64,000 nt of DNA. It comes from Mucilaginibacter sp. OK098 (GTDB taxonomy: Bacteria > Bacteroidota > Bacteroidia > Sphingobacteriales > Sphingobacteriaceae). The DNA is taken from contig NZ_FRCM01000001.1 of NCBI RefSeq assembly GCF_900142915.1, positions 992,001-1,056,000 on the forward strand, in the 5' to 3' direction. The notes under the pieces were generated by a model. It was given only the letters and a program-made list of their open reading frames with translations. It had not been told where the DNA came from and did not search any database. The translations under genes and the position numbers were made by a program. Positions 8,144-16,118 of the stretch are shown here, piece by piece (the first letter of the stretch is position 1; every line of letters starts with the position of its first letter).

Positions 8144-8907
8144 TAAAAGAACCACGTATTACACTTGTTGGTGCAGGCCCGGGTGATACCGATCTGATAA
8201 CCCTTAAAGGTGTTAAAGCATTACAAACTGCAGATGTTGTTTTATATGATGCGCTTGTTAACGATGAAATGCTTGAATTTGCACCGGCCCATGCTATAAA
8301 AGTATATGTAGGCAAACGCTCAGGCGACCACTCCTACTCGCAGGATGCCGTTAATAAGCTGATGATTGATTATGCTATTAACTATGGCCACGTTGTAAGG
8401 CTTAAAGGCGGCGACCCTTTTGTTTTTGGACGAGGGTTTGAAGAATTAGACTTTGCAGCATCATACAGTATTCAGGCACAGGTTATCCCCGGTATTTCCA
8501 GCTCAATTGGTGTTCCGGGAATGCAGCACATCCCGGTAACACATCGTGGTTTAAGCGAAAGCTTTTGGGTAGTTACGGGCACAACTGCAAGCGGAAAAGT
8601 ATCGAACGATATTTATGAAGCAGCCCGTACAAAAGCTACCGTTATTGTTTTAATGGGAATCCATAAACTGGAAGAAATTACCGCTATCTTTAAAAGAGAA
8701 GGTAAAAACAGGTTGCCTGTTGCCGTTATTCAAAGCGGAACTACCAAAGATGAAAAAGTGGCTATTGGTATTGTAGATACTATTGTTGAAATTGTAGAAG
8801 AAAAGAAGATAACCTCACCAGCCATGATTGTTTTTGGCGATGTAGTATCTTTACATCCGGCTTATCAGCCTATTAAAGAGTTTTATGACATTATTGCCGA
8901 AGGATAG
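8140..8907 (+). CDS. cobA: Uroporphyrinogen-III C-methyltransferase
   Basis: A 255-residue SAM-dependent enzyme that methylates uroporphyrinogen III twice to give precorrin-2, the first step of siroheme synthesis. Signatures: VGAGPGDTDLITLKG (residues ~10-24), RLKGGDPFVFGRG (~87-99) and PGISS. The length fits the single-domain SUMT family. It overlaps the sulfite reductase gene by four bases and the next gene by 23 bases, so the operon is tightly coupled. It supplies the siroheme needed by the reductase encoded just before it. Confidence 0.95.
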   Translation: MIKEPRITLVGAGPGDTDLITLKGVKALQTADVVLYDALVNDEMLEFAPAHAIKVYVGKRSGDHSYSQDAVNKLMIDYAINYGHVVRLKGGDPFVFGRGFEELDFAASYSIQAQVIPGISSSIGVPGMQHIPVTHRGLSESFWVVTGTTASGKVSNDIYEAARTKATVIVLMGIHKLEEITAIFKREGKNRLPVAVIQSGTTKDEKVAIGIVDTIVEIVEEKKITSPAMIVFGDVVSLHPAYQPIKEFYDIIAEG

Positions 8908-10390
8908 CAGGTTAACCGTTCAGGATGAAAGTACAAAGGGCAATCCATTGTTCCCTGTGTTTTTAAAGCTGAATGAGTTGCATACGGTACTTATTGGAGC
9001 CGGTAATGTTGGTTTGGAAAAACTGACTGCCATACTGCACAATAGTCCGGATGCCGCTGTTACTGTTATTGCTTTGGAAATTTTGCCGCAGATCCATGTA
9101 CTGGCAGCAGAATATAAGGACCTGAAAATCATACAAAAATCTTTTTCTGATACTGACCTTAACAATGCCGACCTGGTAATTGCCGCTACTAACGATGGCG
9201 AGTTAAATAACTTTATCAGGCAATCGGCGCATGACAGGAAACTGCTGATAAATGTTGCTGATAAACCTGAACTCTGTGATTTTTACCTGGGTTCAATTGT
9301 TCAGAAAGGCGATCTTAAAATTGCCATCTCAACAAACGGGAAATCTCCAACTATTGCAAAACGGCTTAAAGAAGTTTTAAATGAAGGATTGCCTGATGAG
9401 CTGGATATTACCTTGCAGCAAATGAGCGAACTGCGTAACTCACTCAACGGTGATTTTGCTTATAAGGTACGTAAGCTAAATGAAGTAACTTCGGTATTGG
9501 TTGAACCTAAAACTGCTGATAAAAAGAATTTTATCTGGCTGCTATGGGGTGCAATTATTTTATCAATAATTATTGTAGTTACATCATTATGGTTCAATGA
9601 ACCAGGCTTCAGAACATATGCTCAAAATATCCAGCCGGAATTTTATTATTTCCTTGGGGCGGGGTTTGTATTTGCACTGATAGATGGCGCCATTGGCATG
9701 TCATACGGGGTTACATCAACTTCTTTTTCCTTAACAATGGGCGTGCCACCGGCTTCAGCAAGCATGGGTGTGCATTTATCAGAAATTATGAGCAATGGTA
9801 TTGCGGGGTGGATGCACTACCGTATGGGCAATATCAACTGGAAACTGTTTAAAATGCTGCTTATCCCCGGAATTATAGGCGCGGTAACAGGTGCCTACTT
9901 ACTTTCATCGTTAGAGCATTATAGCCAATACACCAAACCATTTGTATCATTATATACATTGATACTGGGCATTGTTATTTTATCAAAAGCGTTTAAAACA
10001 GGCGTTAAAAAATCACACGAAAAAATAAAAAAGATCCCGCTACTTGGCCTTGGCGGTGGCTTTATTGACGCTGTTGGCGGTGGTGGCTGGGGCTCAATTG
10101 TGTTATCAACGTTAATTGCTGGTGGCCGTCATCCCCGTTTTTCGTTAGGAACCGTTAAGCTATCGCGTTTTTTTATAGCGCTCATGAGCTCTATAACATT
10201 TATTACCATGCTAAAGAGCAACCATTGGGGCGCTGTTGCAGGTTTGGTAATAGGCAGTGCAATTGCATCACCAGTTGCTGCAAAAATCTCAAACCGAATT
10301 TCGGCAAAGGCAATTATGATAGCTGTAGGAGTTATAGTAATTGCTATAAGTATAAAAAGTATTGTGGCCTTTATAACAAAAGTTTTATAA
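8885..10390 (+). CDS. Fusion: precorrin-2 dehydrogenase/sirohydrochlorin ferrochelatase domain + TSUP (TauE/SafE) membrane transporter
   Basis: A 501-residue protein of two parts. Residues ~20-200 match the CysG N-terminal/Met8-like enzyme: NAD-binding VLIGAGNVGLEKL near residue 36, VIAATNDGELN, VADKPELCDFYLGSIVQKGDLKIAISTNGKSP (given in pieces in the family), and the helical KRLKEVLNEGLPDEL. It would convert precorrin-2 to siroheme. From ~215 on there are about eight membrane segments with TSUP features (GAIGMSYGVTST, GGFIDAVGGGGWGS), a family that moves sulfite, sulfonates or sulfate. The start overlaps cobA. The frame is continuous with no sign of a frameshift. The linkage suggests siroheme synthesis and sulfur-anion transport at the membrane; the transport direction is unknown. 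Confidence 0.9.
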   Translation: MTLLPKDSRLTVQDESTKGNPLFPVFLKLNELHTVLIGAGNVGLEKLTAILHNSPDAAVTVIALEILPQIHVLAAEYKDLKIIQKSFSDTDLNNADLVIAATNDGELNNFIRQSAHDRKLLINVADKPELCDFYLGSIVQKGDLKIAISTNGKSPTIAKRLKEVLNEGLPDELDITLQQMSELRNSLNGDFAYKVRKLNEVTSVLVEPKTADKKNFIWLLWGAIILSIIIVVTSLWFNEPGFRTYAQNIQPEFYYFLGAGFVFALIDGAIGMSYGVTSTSFSLTMGVPPASASMGVHLSEIMSNGIAGWMHYRMGNINWKLFKMLLIPGIIGAVTGAYLLSSLEHYSQYTKPFVSLYTLILGIVILSKAFKTGVKKSHEKIKKIPLLGLGGGFIDAVGGGGWGSIVLSTLIAGGRHPRFSLGTVKLSRFFIALMSSITFITMLKSNHWGAVAGLVIGSAIASPVAAKISNRISAKAIMIAVGVIVIAISIKSIVAFITKVL

Positions 10391-10391
10391 G

Positions 10392-11111
10392 ATGAGTAAG
10401 TTAGCAGAACATATAAAACAGGAAACAGCAGGGCTTAACCCGGTAGAAGCATTAACGCTTTTGTCGGATATTTTTCATGATGAGATAGTTTTTTCAACCA
10501 GTTTTGGCTGGGAAGACCAGGTGATAACGCACATGATATTTACCAATAACCTGCCTATAAAAGTTTTTACGCTTGAGACAGGCCGGCTATTCCCGGAAAC
10601 TTATTATGTTTGGAACCGCACCATGGAAATTTACGGCAAGCCTGTGCATGCTTATTATCCACAAACCCAACTGGTTGAGCAAATGGTGAGCACAAAGGGG
10701 CCAAGCAGTTTTTATGAGTCGGTTGAAAACCGTAAGGAGTGCTGCGGCATCCGTAAAATTGAGCCGTTAAAACGTGCTCTGGCAGGGAATAAATGCTGGA
10801 TAACCGGCATCCGTGCAGAGCAATCAGCAAACCGCCAGTTTATGGATAATGTGGAATGGGACGAAGGAAACAACCTTGTGAAGTTTCACCCTATTTATAG
10901 CTGGAGTTTAGAAGAAGTAAAAGAATATATTAAAAAACACAACATACCTTACAATACGCTGCATGATAAAGGCTTCCCAAGTATTGGCTGCGCTCCCTGC
11001 ACAAGGGCGGTACAGCCCGGCGAAGATTTTAGGGCAGGCAGATGGTGGTGGGAAGACCAGAGCAAAAAAGAGTGTGGATTACATGGGGTAAATGAAGTTA
11101 TTGAAAAATGA
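10392..11111 (+). CDS. cysH: Adenylyl-sulfate (APS) reductase, thioredoxin-dependent
   Basis: A 239-residue member of the CysH family, reducing APS (or PAPS) to sulfite. It carries the four-cysteine cluster pattern of APS reductases: Cys117-Cys118 (KECCGIRKIEPL) and Cys200/Cys203 (GCAPCTR). It also has the C-terminal catalytic Cys228 in KECGLH. The P-loop-like FSTSFGWEDQV is at the N-terminus. With no CysC kinase in the operon, APS is the likely substrate. The gene starts one base after the upstream stop codon and overlaps cysD by four bases. Confidence 0.93.
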   Translation: MSKLAEHIKQETAGLNPVEALTLLSDIFHDEIVFSTSFGWEDQVITHMIFTNNLPIKVFTLETGRLFPETYYVWNRTMEIYGKPVHAYYPQTQLVEQMVSTKGPSSFYESVENRKECCGIRKIEPLKRALAGNKCWITGIRAEQSANRQFMDNVEWDEGNNLVKFHPIYSWSLEEVKEYIKKHNIPYNTLHDKGFPSIGCAPCTRAVQPGEDFRAGRWWWEDQSKKECGLHGVNEVIEK

Positions 11112-12013
11112 GTAAACATCAGTTAGATTATTTGGATGAGTTAGAGGCAGAAGCTATTTATATTCTGCGCGAGGTAGCCGGTCAGTTTGAAAAACCTGCC
11201 CTGTTATTTTCGGGGGGGAAAGATTCTATAACATTGGTACGCCTGGCAGAAAAAGCCTTTCGTCCGGGTAAATTCCCGTTCCCACTGGTACATATTGATA
11301 CCGGGCATAATTTTATTGAAACTATTGAATACCGCGATAAAATGATCAACCGCATTGGCGAAAAGCTGATCATCGGCCACGTGCAGGATTCAATTGACGA
11401 AGGTAAAGTGGTTGAGCAAAAAGGTAAAAATGCCAGCAGAAATGCGCTGCAAACTGTTACTCTGCTTGATACCATTGCCAAACATGGCTTTGATGCCTGC
11501 ATAGGCGGCGCCCGAAGGGATGAAGAAAAAGCAAGAGCTAAAGAACGCATATTTTCTGTAAGAGATGAGTTCGGCCAATGGGATCCAAAACGCCAGCGCC
11601 CAGAGCTTTGGAATATTTTTAACGGCAAGATCCATAAAGGTGAAAACGTTAGGGTATTCCCTATCAGCAACTGGACCGAGCTTGATGTTTGGAATTACAT
11701 CCGCCGGGAAAAGATAGAACTGCCGTCGATTTATTTTGCGCATGAGCGCGAGGTAATTACCCGGAACGGACAATTAATGGCTGCTTCTCCATTTTTAAAT
11801 ATGGATGATGAAGATATTATTGAAAAACGCAATGTACGCTTTCGTACTGTAGGTGATATGACCTGTACAGCAGCTGTAGAATCATACGCTTACCGCATTG
11901 ACGATATTATAGATGAAATAAGCGAATCAAAAATAAGTGAGCGTGGCGCAAGAATGGACGATAAAGTAAGCGAAGCCGCCATGGAAGACCGTAAAAAAGG
12001 TGGATATTTTTAA
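11108..12013 (+). CDS. cysD: Sulfate adenylyltransferase subunit 2 (ATP sulfurylase)
   Basis: A 301-residue protein of normal CysD length. The PP-loop LLFSGGKDSITLVRLA is at residues ~31-46; GHNFIETIEYRD, GGARRDEEKARAKERIFS and WDPKRQRPELWNIFNG follow as in the family. With CysN it makes APS from sulfate and ATP, driven by GTP. It overlaps cysH at the start (ATGA). A compound inverted repeat separates it from cysN. Confidence 0.95.
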   Translation: MSKHQLDYLDELEAEAIYILREVAGQFEKPALLFSGGKDSITLVRLAEKAFRPGKFPFPLVHIDTGHNFIETIEYRDKMINRIGEKLIIGHVQDSIDEGKVVEQKGKNASRNALQTVTLLDTIAKHGFDACIGGARRDEEKARAKERIFSVRDEFGQWDPKRQRPELWNIFNGKIHKGENVRVFPISNWTELDVWNYIRREKIELPSIYFAHEREVITRNGQLMAASPFLNMDDEDIIEKRNVRFRTVGDMTCTAAVESYAYRIDDIIDEISESKISERGARMDDKVSEAAMEDRKKGGYF

Positions 12014-12015
12014 GC

Positions 12016-12100
12016 GCCTTTGTTGGTGTTGTCACCAACAAATATGGTTGATGTCGTTTGAAAGGCATCTTCTTTTGTTGGCGACAACACCAACAAAGGC
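12016..12100. repeat. Compound inverted repeat between cysD and cysN
   Basis: An exact 18-base inverted repeat has arms at 12016-12033 and 12083-12100 (GCCTTTGTTGGTGTTGTC and its complement). Each arm side also holds its own smaller hairpin: TGTTGGTG/CACCAACA at 12021-12040 and TTTGTTGG/CCAACAAA at 12074-12097. The element lies inside an operon and is followed by short repeats of the form AATCCGAA up to the cysN start. It looks like a REP- or MITE-type palindromic element that may affect mRNA processing or the cysD/cysN ratio. Confidence 0.7.
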
Positions 12101-12144
12101 AAAATAAATCCGAAATAGAAAATCCGAATTCCGAAATACAAACA

Positions 12145-13395
12145 ATGGATATATTAAAATTTATAACAGCAGGTAGTGTTGATGATGGTAAAAGTACCCT
12201 GATAGGCAGGCTGCTTTATGACAGTGATTCTATTCTTGCTGATCAGTTGGAAGCATTACACAGCTCGAACCGTAAAAACGATGACGGGAGTATTGACCTT
12301 GCCATTTTAACAGATGGCCTGAAAGCCGAACGTGAGCAGGGAATTACTATTGATGTAGCCTACAAATACTTTCAAACAGACAAACGCAAATTCATTATAG
12401 CCGATACCCCGGGGCATATTCAATACACCCGTAACATGGTTACAGGCGCATCAAATGCAAACCTTGCCATTATATTGGTTGATGCGCGTAAAGGGGTAAT
12501 TGAGCAAACTATCCGTCACTCCTACCTGGTTTCATTATTAGGTATTCAGCAGGTGGTGGTTTGTATCAACAAAATGGATATGGTTGAGTATAGTGAAGCT
12601 ATTTACGAAACCATTGTTAACGACTACAAAGCGCTGGCTTATAAAGTAGGGCTGAAAAACATCAAATACATCCCGGTAAGTGCTTTAAAGGGTGATAATA
12701 TAGTTCATGCTTCATCAAACATGAAATGGTATGAAGGCAAGAGCCTGCTTCCATTTTTAGAATCTGTTGAGCTTGATATTGACGATAGCAGGGCACATGC
12801 GCGTTTCCCGGTACAATGGGTTGTGAGGCCACAAACTGAAGAGTTGCATGATTACAGGGGCTATGCCGGCCGGGTTTCAAGCGGATCGTTTAAGGTGAAT
12901 GATAAGGTAACGGTGCTTCCGTCAGGCTTTCACTCAACTATTGAAAAAATTGAGGTGCTTGATGCAGAGCCTGCTGAAGCTTTTGCAGGTATGTCAGTTA
13001 CTATTCACTTAAAAGATGAGATAGATATTAGTCGTGGAGATGTTTTGGTAAATACAGAATATCTGCCTGAAGTTTCACAATTAATAGAAGCCGATTTGTG
13101 CTGGATGGATACCCGCGCATTAGACCCATCGCTTACTTATTTTATACAGCATAATAGCAAGGTAACCCGCTGCAAGATCAGGGAGATCCTTTATAAAGTG
13201 AACATCAACACGCTTGAAAAAGAATTTAATGAAGATTTTAAGCTGAACGATATTGGCCGCATAGTCATCAAAACTGCAGAGCCTTTGGCCTTTGATCTTT
13301 ACCAAAATAACAAAGCTAATGGTGGAGCTATAATAATAGATAGCAGAACGAACGTAACGGTTGGCGCACTCATGCTTCGCGCAGTTGCGGAGTAA
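12145..13395 (+). CDS. cysN: Sulfate adenylyltransferase subunit 1 (GTPase subunit)
   Basis: A 416-residue EF-Tu-like GTPase that drives ATP sulfurylase with CysD. Motifs: G1 GSVDDGKSTLIGRLLYD near residue 10, G2 REQGITIDVAY, G3 DTPGH and G4 NKMD, then two beta-barrel domains. There is no C-terminal CysC kinase fusion. The frame could open at a TTG at 12058, but that would add residues encoded by the palindromic repeat; the ATG at 12145 gives the standard N-terminus MDILKFITAGSVDDGKS. It is the last gene of the sulfur operon. Confidence 0.93.
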   Translation: MDILKFITAGSVDDGKSTLIGRLLYDSDSILADQLEALHSSNRKNDDGSIDLAILTDGLKAEREQGITIDVAYKYFQTDKRKFIIADTPGHIQYTRNMVTGASNANLAIILVDARKGVIEQTIRHSYLVSLLGIQQVVVCINKMDMVEYSEAIYETIVNDYKALAYKVGLKNIKYIPVSALKGDNIVHASSNMKWYEGKSLLPFLESVELDIDDSRAHARFPVQWVVRPQTEELHDYRGYAGRVSSGSFKVNDKVTVLPSGFHSTIEKIEVLDAEPAEAFAGMSVTIHLKDEIDISRGDVLVNTEYLPEVSQLIEADLCWMDTRALDPSLTYFIQHNSKVTRCKIREILYKVNINTLEKEFNEDFKLNDIGRIVIKTAEPLAFDLYQNNKANGGAIIIDSRTNVTVGALMLRAVAE

Positions 13396-13413
13396 ATAAC
13401 TCATAATAAAAAC

Positions 13414-13506
13414 GTCATGCCGAATTTATTTCGGCACCTCACATGTTAAGTAAACACCATACTGGCGACATGTCCTGTGGGGTGCTGAAATAAATTCAGC
13501 ATAATA
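13414..13506. repeat. 93-bp palindromic intergenic repeat, copy 1
   Basis: The ends are inverted: GTCATGCCGAATTTATTTCGGCACC on the left, and GGTGCTGAAATAAATTCAGCAT on the right. The middle contains TACTGGCGACATGTCCTG. A second copy with the same layout is at 39811-39904. Here it sits between the convergent cysN and msrA genes and may also act as a terminator. It encodes no protein. Confidence 0.75.
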
Positions 13507-13551
13507 TTCAATACATCAACAACTAATCTCTAATTAACTAGCCTCTAATCT

Positions 13552-14205
13552 CTATTTCTGAAATTCACTTTTCAATTCTTCTTTCTCAGCTTTCCTAAAT
13601 TTCAAAACTTTGGGTACCGATACACCAGTAATATATGGGTTATCCTGGTTCAGCCTGTAGTAACCCTGGTGATATTTTTCTGCCGGATAGAACGCTTTAT
13701 AAGCAACCACCTGTGTAACTATTGCTTCAGGATAATGCTTGCTTTGATTTATCTTTTTTATTATAGCATCTAATATGCTTTTCTCTTCAGGTGTACGATA
13801 AAATGCTATTGAGCGATAATCAGTTCCTTCATCAGGCCCCTGGCGGTTAAGCTCAGTTGGGTCATGTGCAAAAAAGAAGGCATTTGCTAAAGTGGCGTAG
13901 CTGATCACTTTGGGATCATAGTAAACCTGCACACATTCCGCATGGCCTGTGGTACGAGAACTTACCTCTTCATAACTTGGATTCTTAGTTGTGCCTCCTG
14001 CATAGCCGGAGATCACTTTGTTTACGCCCTTAAGCTCAGACATTGCCTCGCTCATACTCCAGAAACAGCCCCCGCCAAAAGTGGCTACTTCTTCTCCTGC
14101 TTTCGGTTTTGGCAAGGATGCAAAACTGCTGCCGCCGTTTGATTGTCCGTTAACGCAGCCGGCAAATAAAAATATTGCGGCTACATATAAAATAATTCGT
14201 TTCAT
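13552..14205 (-). CDS. msrA: Peptide-methionine (S)-S-oxide reductase, lipoprotein
   Basis: A 217-residue MsrA with an N-terminal lipoprotein signal (lipobox LFAGC, Cys17), so it is exported and membrane anchored. The active site is GGCFWS with catalytic Cys47. Further family motifs: SGYAGGTTKNPSYEEVSS, GHAECVQVYYDP and FFFAHDPTELNRQGPDEGTDYRS (family core given in parts). It repairs oxidised methionine in envelope proteins using thiol reductants. It is convergent with the sulfur operon. The variant MSEAM after the active site is normal among secreted homologues. Confidence 0.92.
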   Translation of the reverse strand: MKRIILYVAAIFLFAGCVNGQSNGGSSFASLPKPKAGEEVATFGGGCFWSMSEAMSELKGVNKVISGYAGGTTKNPSYEEVSSRTTGHAECVQVYYDPKVISYATLANAFFFAHDPTELNRQGPDEGTDYRSIAFYRTPEEKSILDAIIKKINQSKHYPEAIVTQVVAYKAFYPAEKYHQGYYRLNQDNPYITGVSVPKVLKFRKAEKEELKSEFQK

Positions 14206-14355
14206 ACTATTTTAAAGTTTATAAGTAAATATACGTTGATGATTGTCTGATGGATGGTCATTGTTGAGTAAAGTTGATTCAGTTTTAACAATTAGTCGTG
14301 AAAAACAAAAAAACCTTACAACAATTAATAATCTTCATAGCACTGCATTAACTTA

Positions 14356-14593
14356 AAGGTGAGTTCGATATAAAGGTTGATGGAACATTTTGATTATCAG
14401 TTATTTACATCTATCCATCCCTCAATACAAGGCGAAGTTCCTGATAATCAACATGTTTCACAGCGTTCCACCCGTTCCGTGTGTAAAAATGGAACGCTTT
14501 GCCGGCATGGATGCACAAACTTACGCTTCGCCTCAACGCGGTTGGAGAAGGGTCTGGGGGGAGGTGACCGTTTGCTTATGTCGAACTCACCTT
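14356..14593. mobile_element. MITE-like element, copy 1 (~238 bp)
   Basis: The termini are near-perfect inverted repeats: AGGTGAGTTCGATATAA at the left and TTATGTCGAACTCACCT at the right, one mismatch. A related sequence with the same internal blocks lies at 34477-34709. Shared interior blocks include TGATTATCAG near the left, CCTGATAATCA in the middle, ATGGAACGCTTTGCCGGC and CCTCAACGCGGTTGGAGAAG. There is no transposase. The 14206-14638 interval holds this element and otherwise nothing I recognise. Short frames across it are not credible genes. Confidence 0.7.
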
Positions 14594-14638
14594 AAGTTAG
14601 GCTAACTCAATCAACCTAATAAACTTAATCCAACTTAA

Positions 14639-14875
14639 TCAACCCCTCACCGCCCTCTTCACTTTAAAAATTATATCTGTAAGCCCGTTGATCTTTATCT
14701 CATAGACAGTAGCAAGCATCATCCCTAATTTACCGGGCGGGAAACCTTTGTTATGCATCCATTCCAAATACGATATGGGGATATCGCTTATCAAAGTGCC
14801 CTTATATTTGCCAAAAGGCATTTTTGTTTGTACAATATCAACAAGTATTTGCGAATCTGGCCTAATATTTTCCAC
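14639..14875 (-). CDS. DUF3820 family small protein
   Basis: A small protein of about 78 residues. The core MPFGKYKGTLISDIPISYLEW followed by GFPPGKLGMMLATVYEIK is the DUF3820 signature (family function unknown; one Pfam label is putative quorum-sensing-regulated virulence factor). I chose the GTG at 14875, giving MENIRPDSQILVDIVQTKMP, because it fits the family's usual ~70-75 residue length. A longer frame from a GTG at 14962 would read through what looks like promoter sequence. The start is uncertain. Confidence 0.65.
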   Translation of the reverse strand: MENIRPDSQILVDIVQTKMPFGKYKGTLISDIPISYLEWMHNKGFPPGKLGMMLATVYEIKINGLTDIIFKVKRAVRG

Positions 14876-15010
14876 ATCGTAAAGATAGAGATAATACTTA
14901 ATGACATCTGTTGTTTCAGTACAACCCGCCTTATAAAACAGATAATAACCAAAATATAACACACAATTTGTAACAAATAAAGTTATACAAACTAGATTTA
15001 TAAACTAATT

Positions 15011-15238
15011 ATGAAACAGCAATTTGACGCAATACTTACAGGGTCTGATTCCGATGTTGACGGAATAGTAAACCAAATTAATTTTGACGGTTTTTCAAGT
15101 GCCTACGAATTTAAATCGATTGACAACAGCCTTCACCTGGTTATAGCTAAGGACGATGATGGCAAATGGGTGCGGCTTGCCGGTACTGAACCCTATTTAG
15201 GTAGTTGGGTTGATGAGCTTGTTCAACAAATTATTTAA
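15011..15238 (+). CDS. Small hypothetical protein (75 aa)
   Basis: A 75-residue acidic protein without signal peptide or membrane segment. It reads as a compact alpha/beta domain (FDGFSSAYEFKSIDNSLHLVIAKD, then WVRLAGTEPYLGSWVDELV). I do not recognise the family. The ATG has only AT-rich leader before it, and the stop codon runs directly into a large terminator palindrome, which supports it being an expressed gene. Confidence 0.6.
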   Translation: MKQQFDAILTGSDSDVDGIVNQINFDGFSSAYEFKSIDNSLHLVIAKDDDGKWVRLAGTEPYLGSWVDELVQQII

Positions 15239-15357
15239 CACGATTTAGGGATTGGATAGATTAACAGGATAAAAAAAGAAAACCTGCAAAGTTTTTAAAA
15301 CTTTGCAGGTTCATTACATTGAAATCCTGTTAATCTATCCAATCCTTAAATCGTGTT
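15237..15357. terminator. Nested palindrome: 34-bp inverted repeat around a bidirectional terminator
   Basis: The outer arms at 15237-15270 and 15324-15357 are complementary at 33 of 34 positions. Inside, AACCTGCAAAG and CTTTGCAGGTT (15281-15311) form a strong hairpin with a T/A-rich loop. The outer arms begin in the stop codon of the plus-strand gene and end at the stop codon of the minus-strand gene, so the element fills the whole convergent gap. Confidence 0.8.
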
Positions 15358-16118
15358 TAGAAACGCGCTGGCCTGTGCGACATCCCCATTGTATTGCCGG
15401 CGAAGTGTTCATTACCACCTCTGTTATCTCTGTCATGCCTATCATTGTTTTGGTTAGAAGGCTGACCAAACCCACCCTGACCACGGTTATCCCTGCCACG
15501 ATCATTGTTTTGGTTTGATGGTTGGCTGTAGCCGCCTTGTCCCCTATTCCAATTATTATCATCGTTTCTTCTATATGTATCCGGACGACGGTTATCTCTT
15601 CCCCAGTCATTAGCCCTACGATCATCACCACGGTAAGCATCACGGTCAAAATGATCATTACGGGCATAGCCACCGCCATAACGGTTGTCGTTATTAAAAT
15701 GTCTCCATTCGGCTACTTCACGCCCGTTAAACCTTGAACGGTAAAAATCATTGCGCATAAACGGACGGTGCTCATGAATCTCAAACCTACGGGCACTTCT
15801 CCAATCGTAATTACGATAAGCTCCGGGTAAGTAGGCAGCTGAGATCCAGCTATTACCATCATTATAATAATAGCACCCTGCGTTTACATTGTAATAAGCA
15901 CCTACATCTGGTAAATAATAGTAGTCATCACTATTACTGTCATCATAAACATCTTGTGTTTCCTGATATATCGGCTGTTCAACCACAACAGGTGCATGCC
16001 TGTAAACCACTACCGGGCTTCCCCAATTAAGTCCCACATGTACTCTTATTTGTGCATTTGCAGTATTATATAATAATCCACTTAATGCTATTGCTGATAT
16101 TATTGCTATTTTTTTCAT
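15357..16118 (-). CDS. Secreted Asn/Arg/Asp/Gly-rich repetitive protein
   Basis: A 253-residue protein with a signal peptide (cleavage after NTANA near residue 23). Residues ~24-130 look folded, with aromatic-rich stretches DDYYYLPDVGAYY, CYYYNDGNSWISAAYLPG and FEIHEHRPFMRNDFYRSRF. From ~140 on it is low-complexity, rich in N, R, D and G. Two near-identical ~20-residue tandem units of the form RGQGGxxQPSNQNNDR occur near 195-235. It is probably periplasmic or extracellular with a disordered tail. Function is unknown; similar secreted proteins are frequent in Sphingobacteriaceae. Confidence 0.75.
   Translation of the reverse strand: MKKIAIISAIALSGLLYNTANAQIRVHVGLNWGSPVVVYRHAPVVVEQPIYQETQDVYDDSNSDDYYYLPDVGAYYNVNAGCYYYNDGNSWISAAYLPGAYRNYDWRSARRFEIHEHRPFMRNDFYRSRFNGREVAEWRHFNNDNRYGGGYARNDHFDRDAYRGDDRRANDWGRDNRRPDTYRRNDDNNWNRGQGGYSQPSNQNNDRGRDNRGQGGFGQPSNQNNDRHDRDNRGGNEHFAGNTMGMSHRPARF

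Noticed and set aside
11182..11773. Long minus-strand frames opposite cysD
   Set aside because: They are shadows of a well-supported gene, with odd composition and no recognised domain.
12058..12144. N-terminal extension of cysN from a TTG codon
   Set aside because: The added residues are encoded by the palindromic repeat and short AATCCGAA repeats; family N-termini begin at the ATG at 12145.
14377..14605. Two overlapping frames of ~71-72 residues
   Set aside because: They lie wholly inside the MITE-like element, have no family resemblance, and the matching frames are not kept in the second copy at 34477-34709.
14876..14962. 29-residue N-terminal extension of the DUF3820 protein
   Set aside because: It would exceed the usual family length and its GTG start lies in promoter-like sequence; kept only as an alternative.
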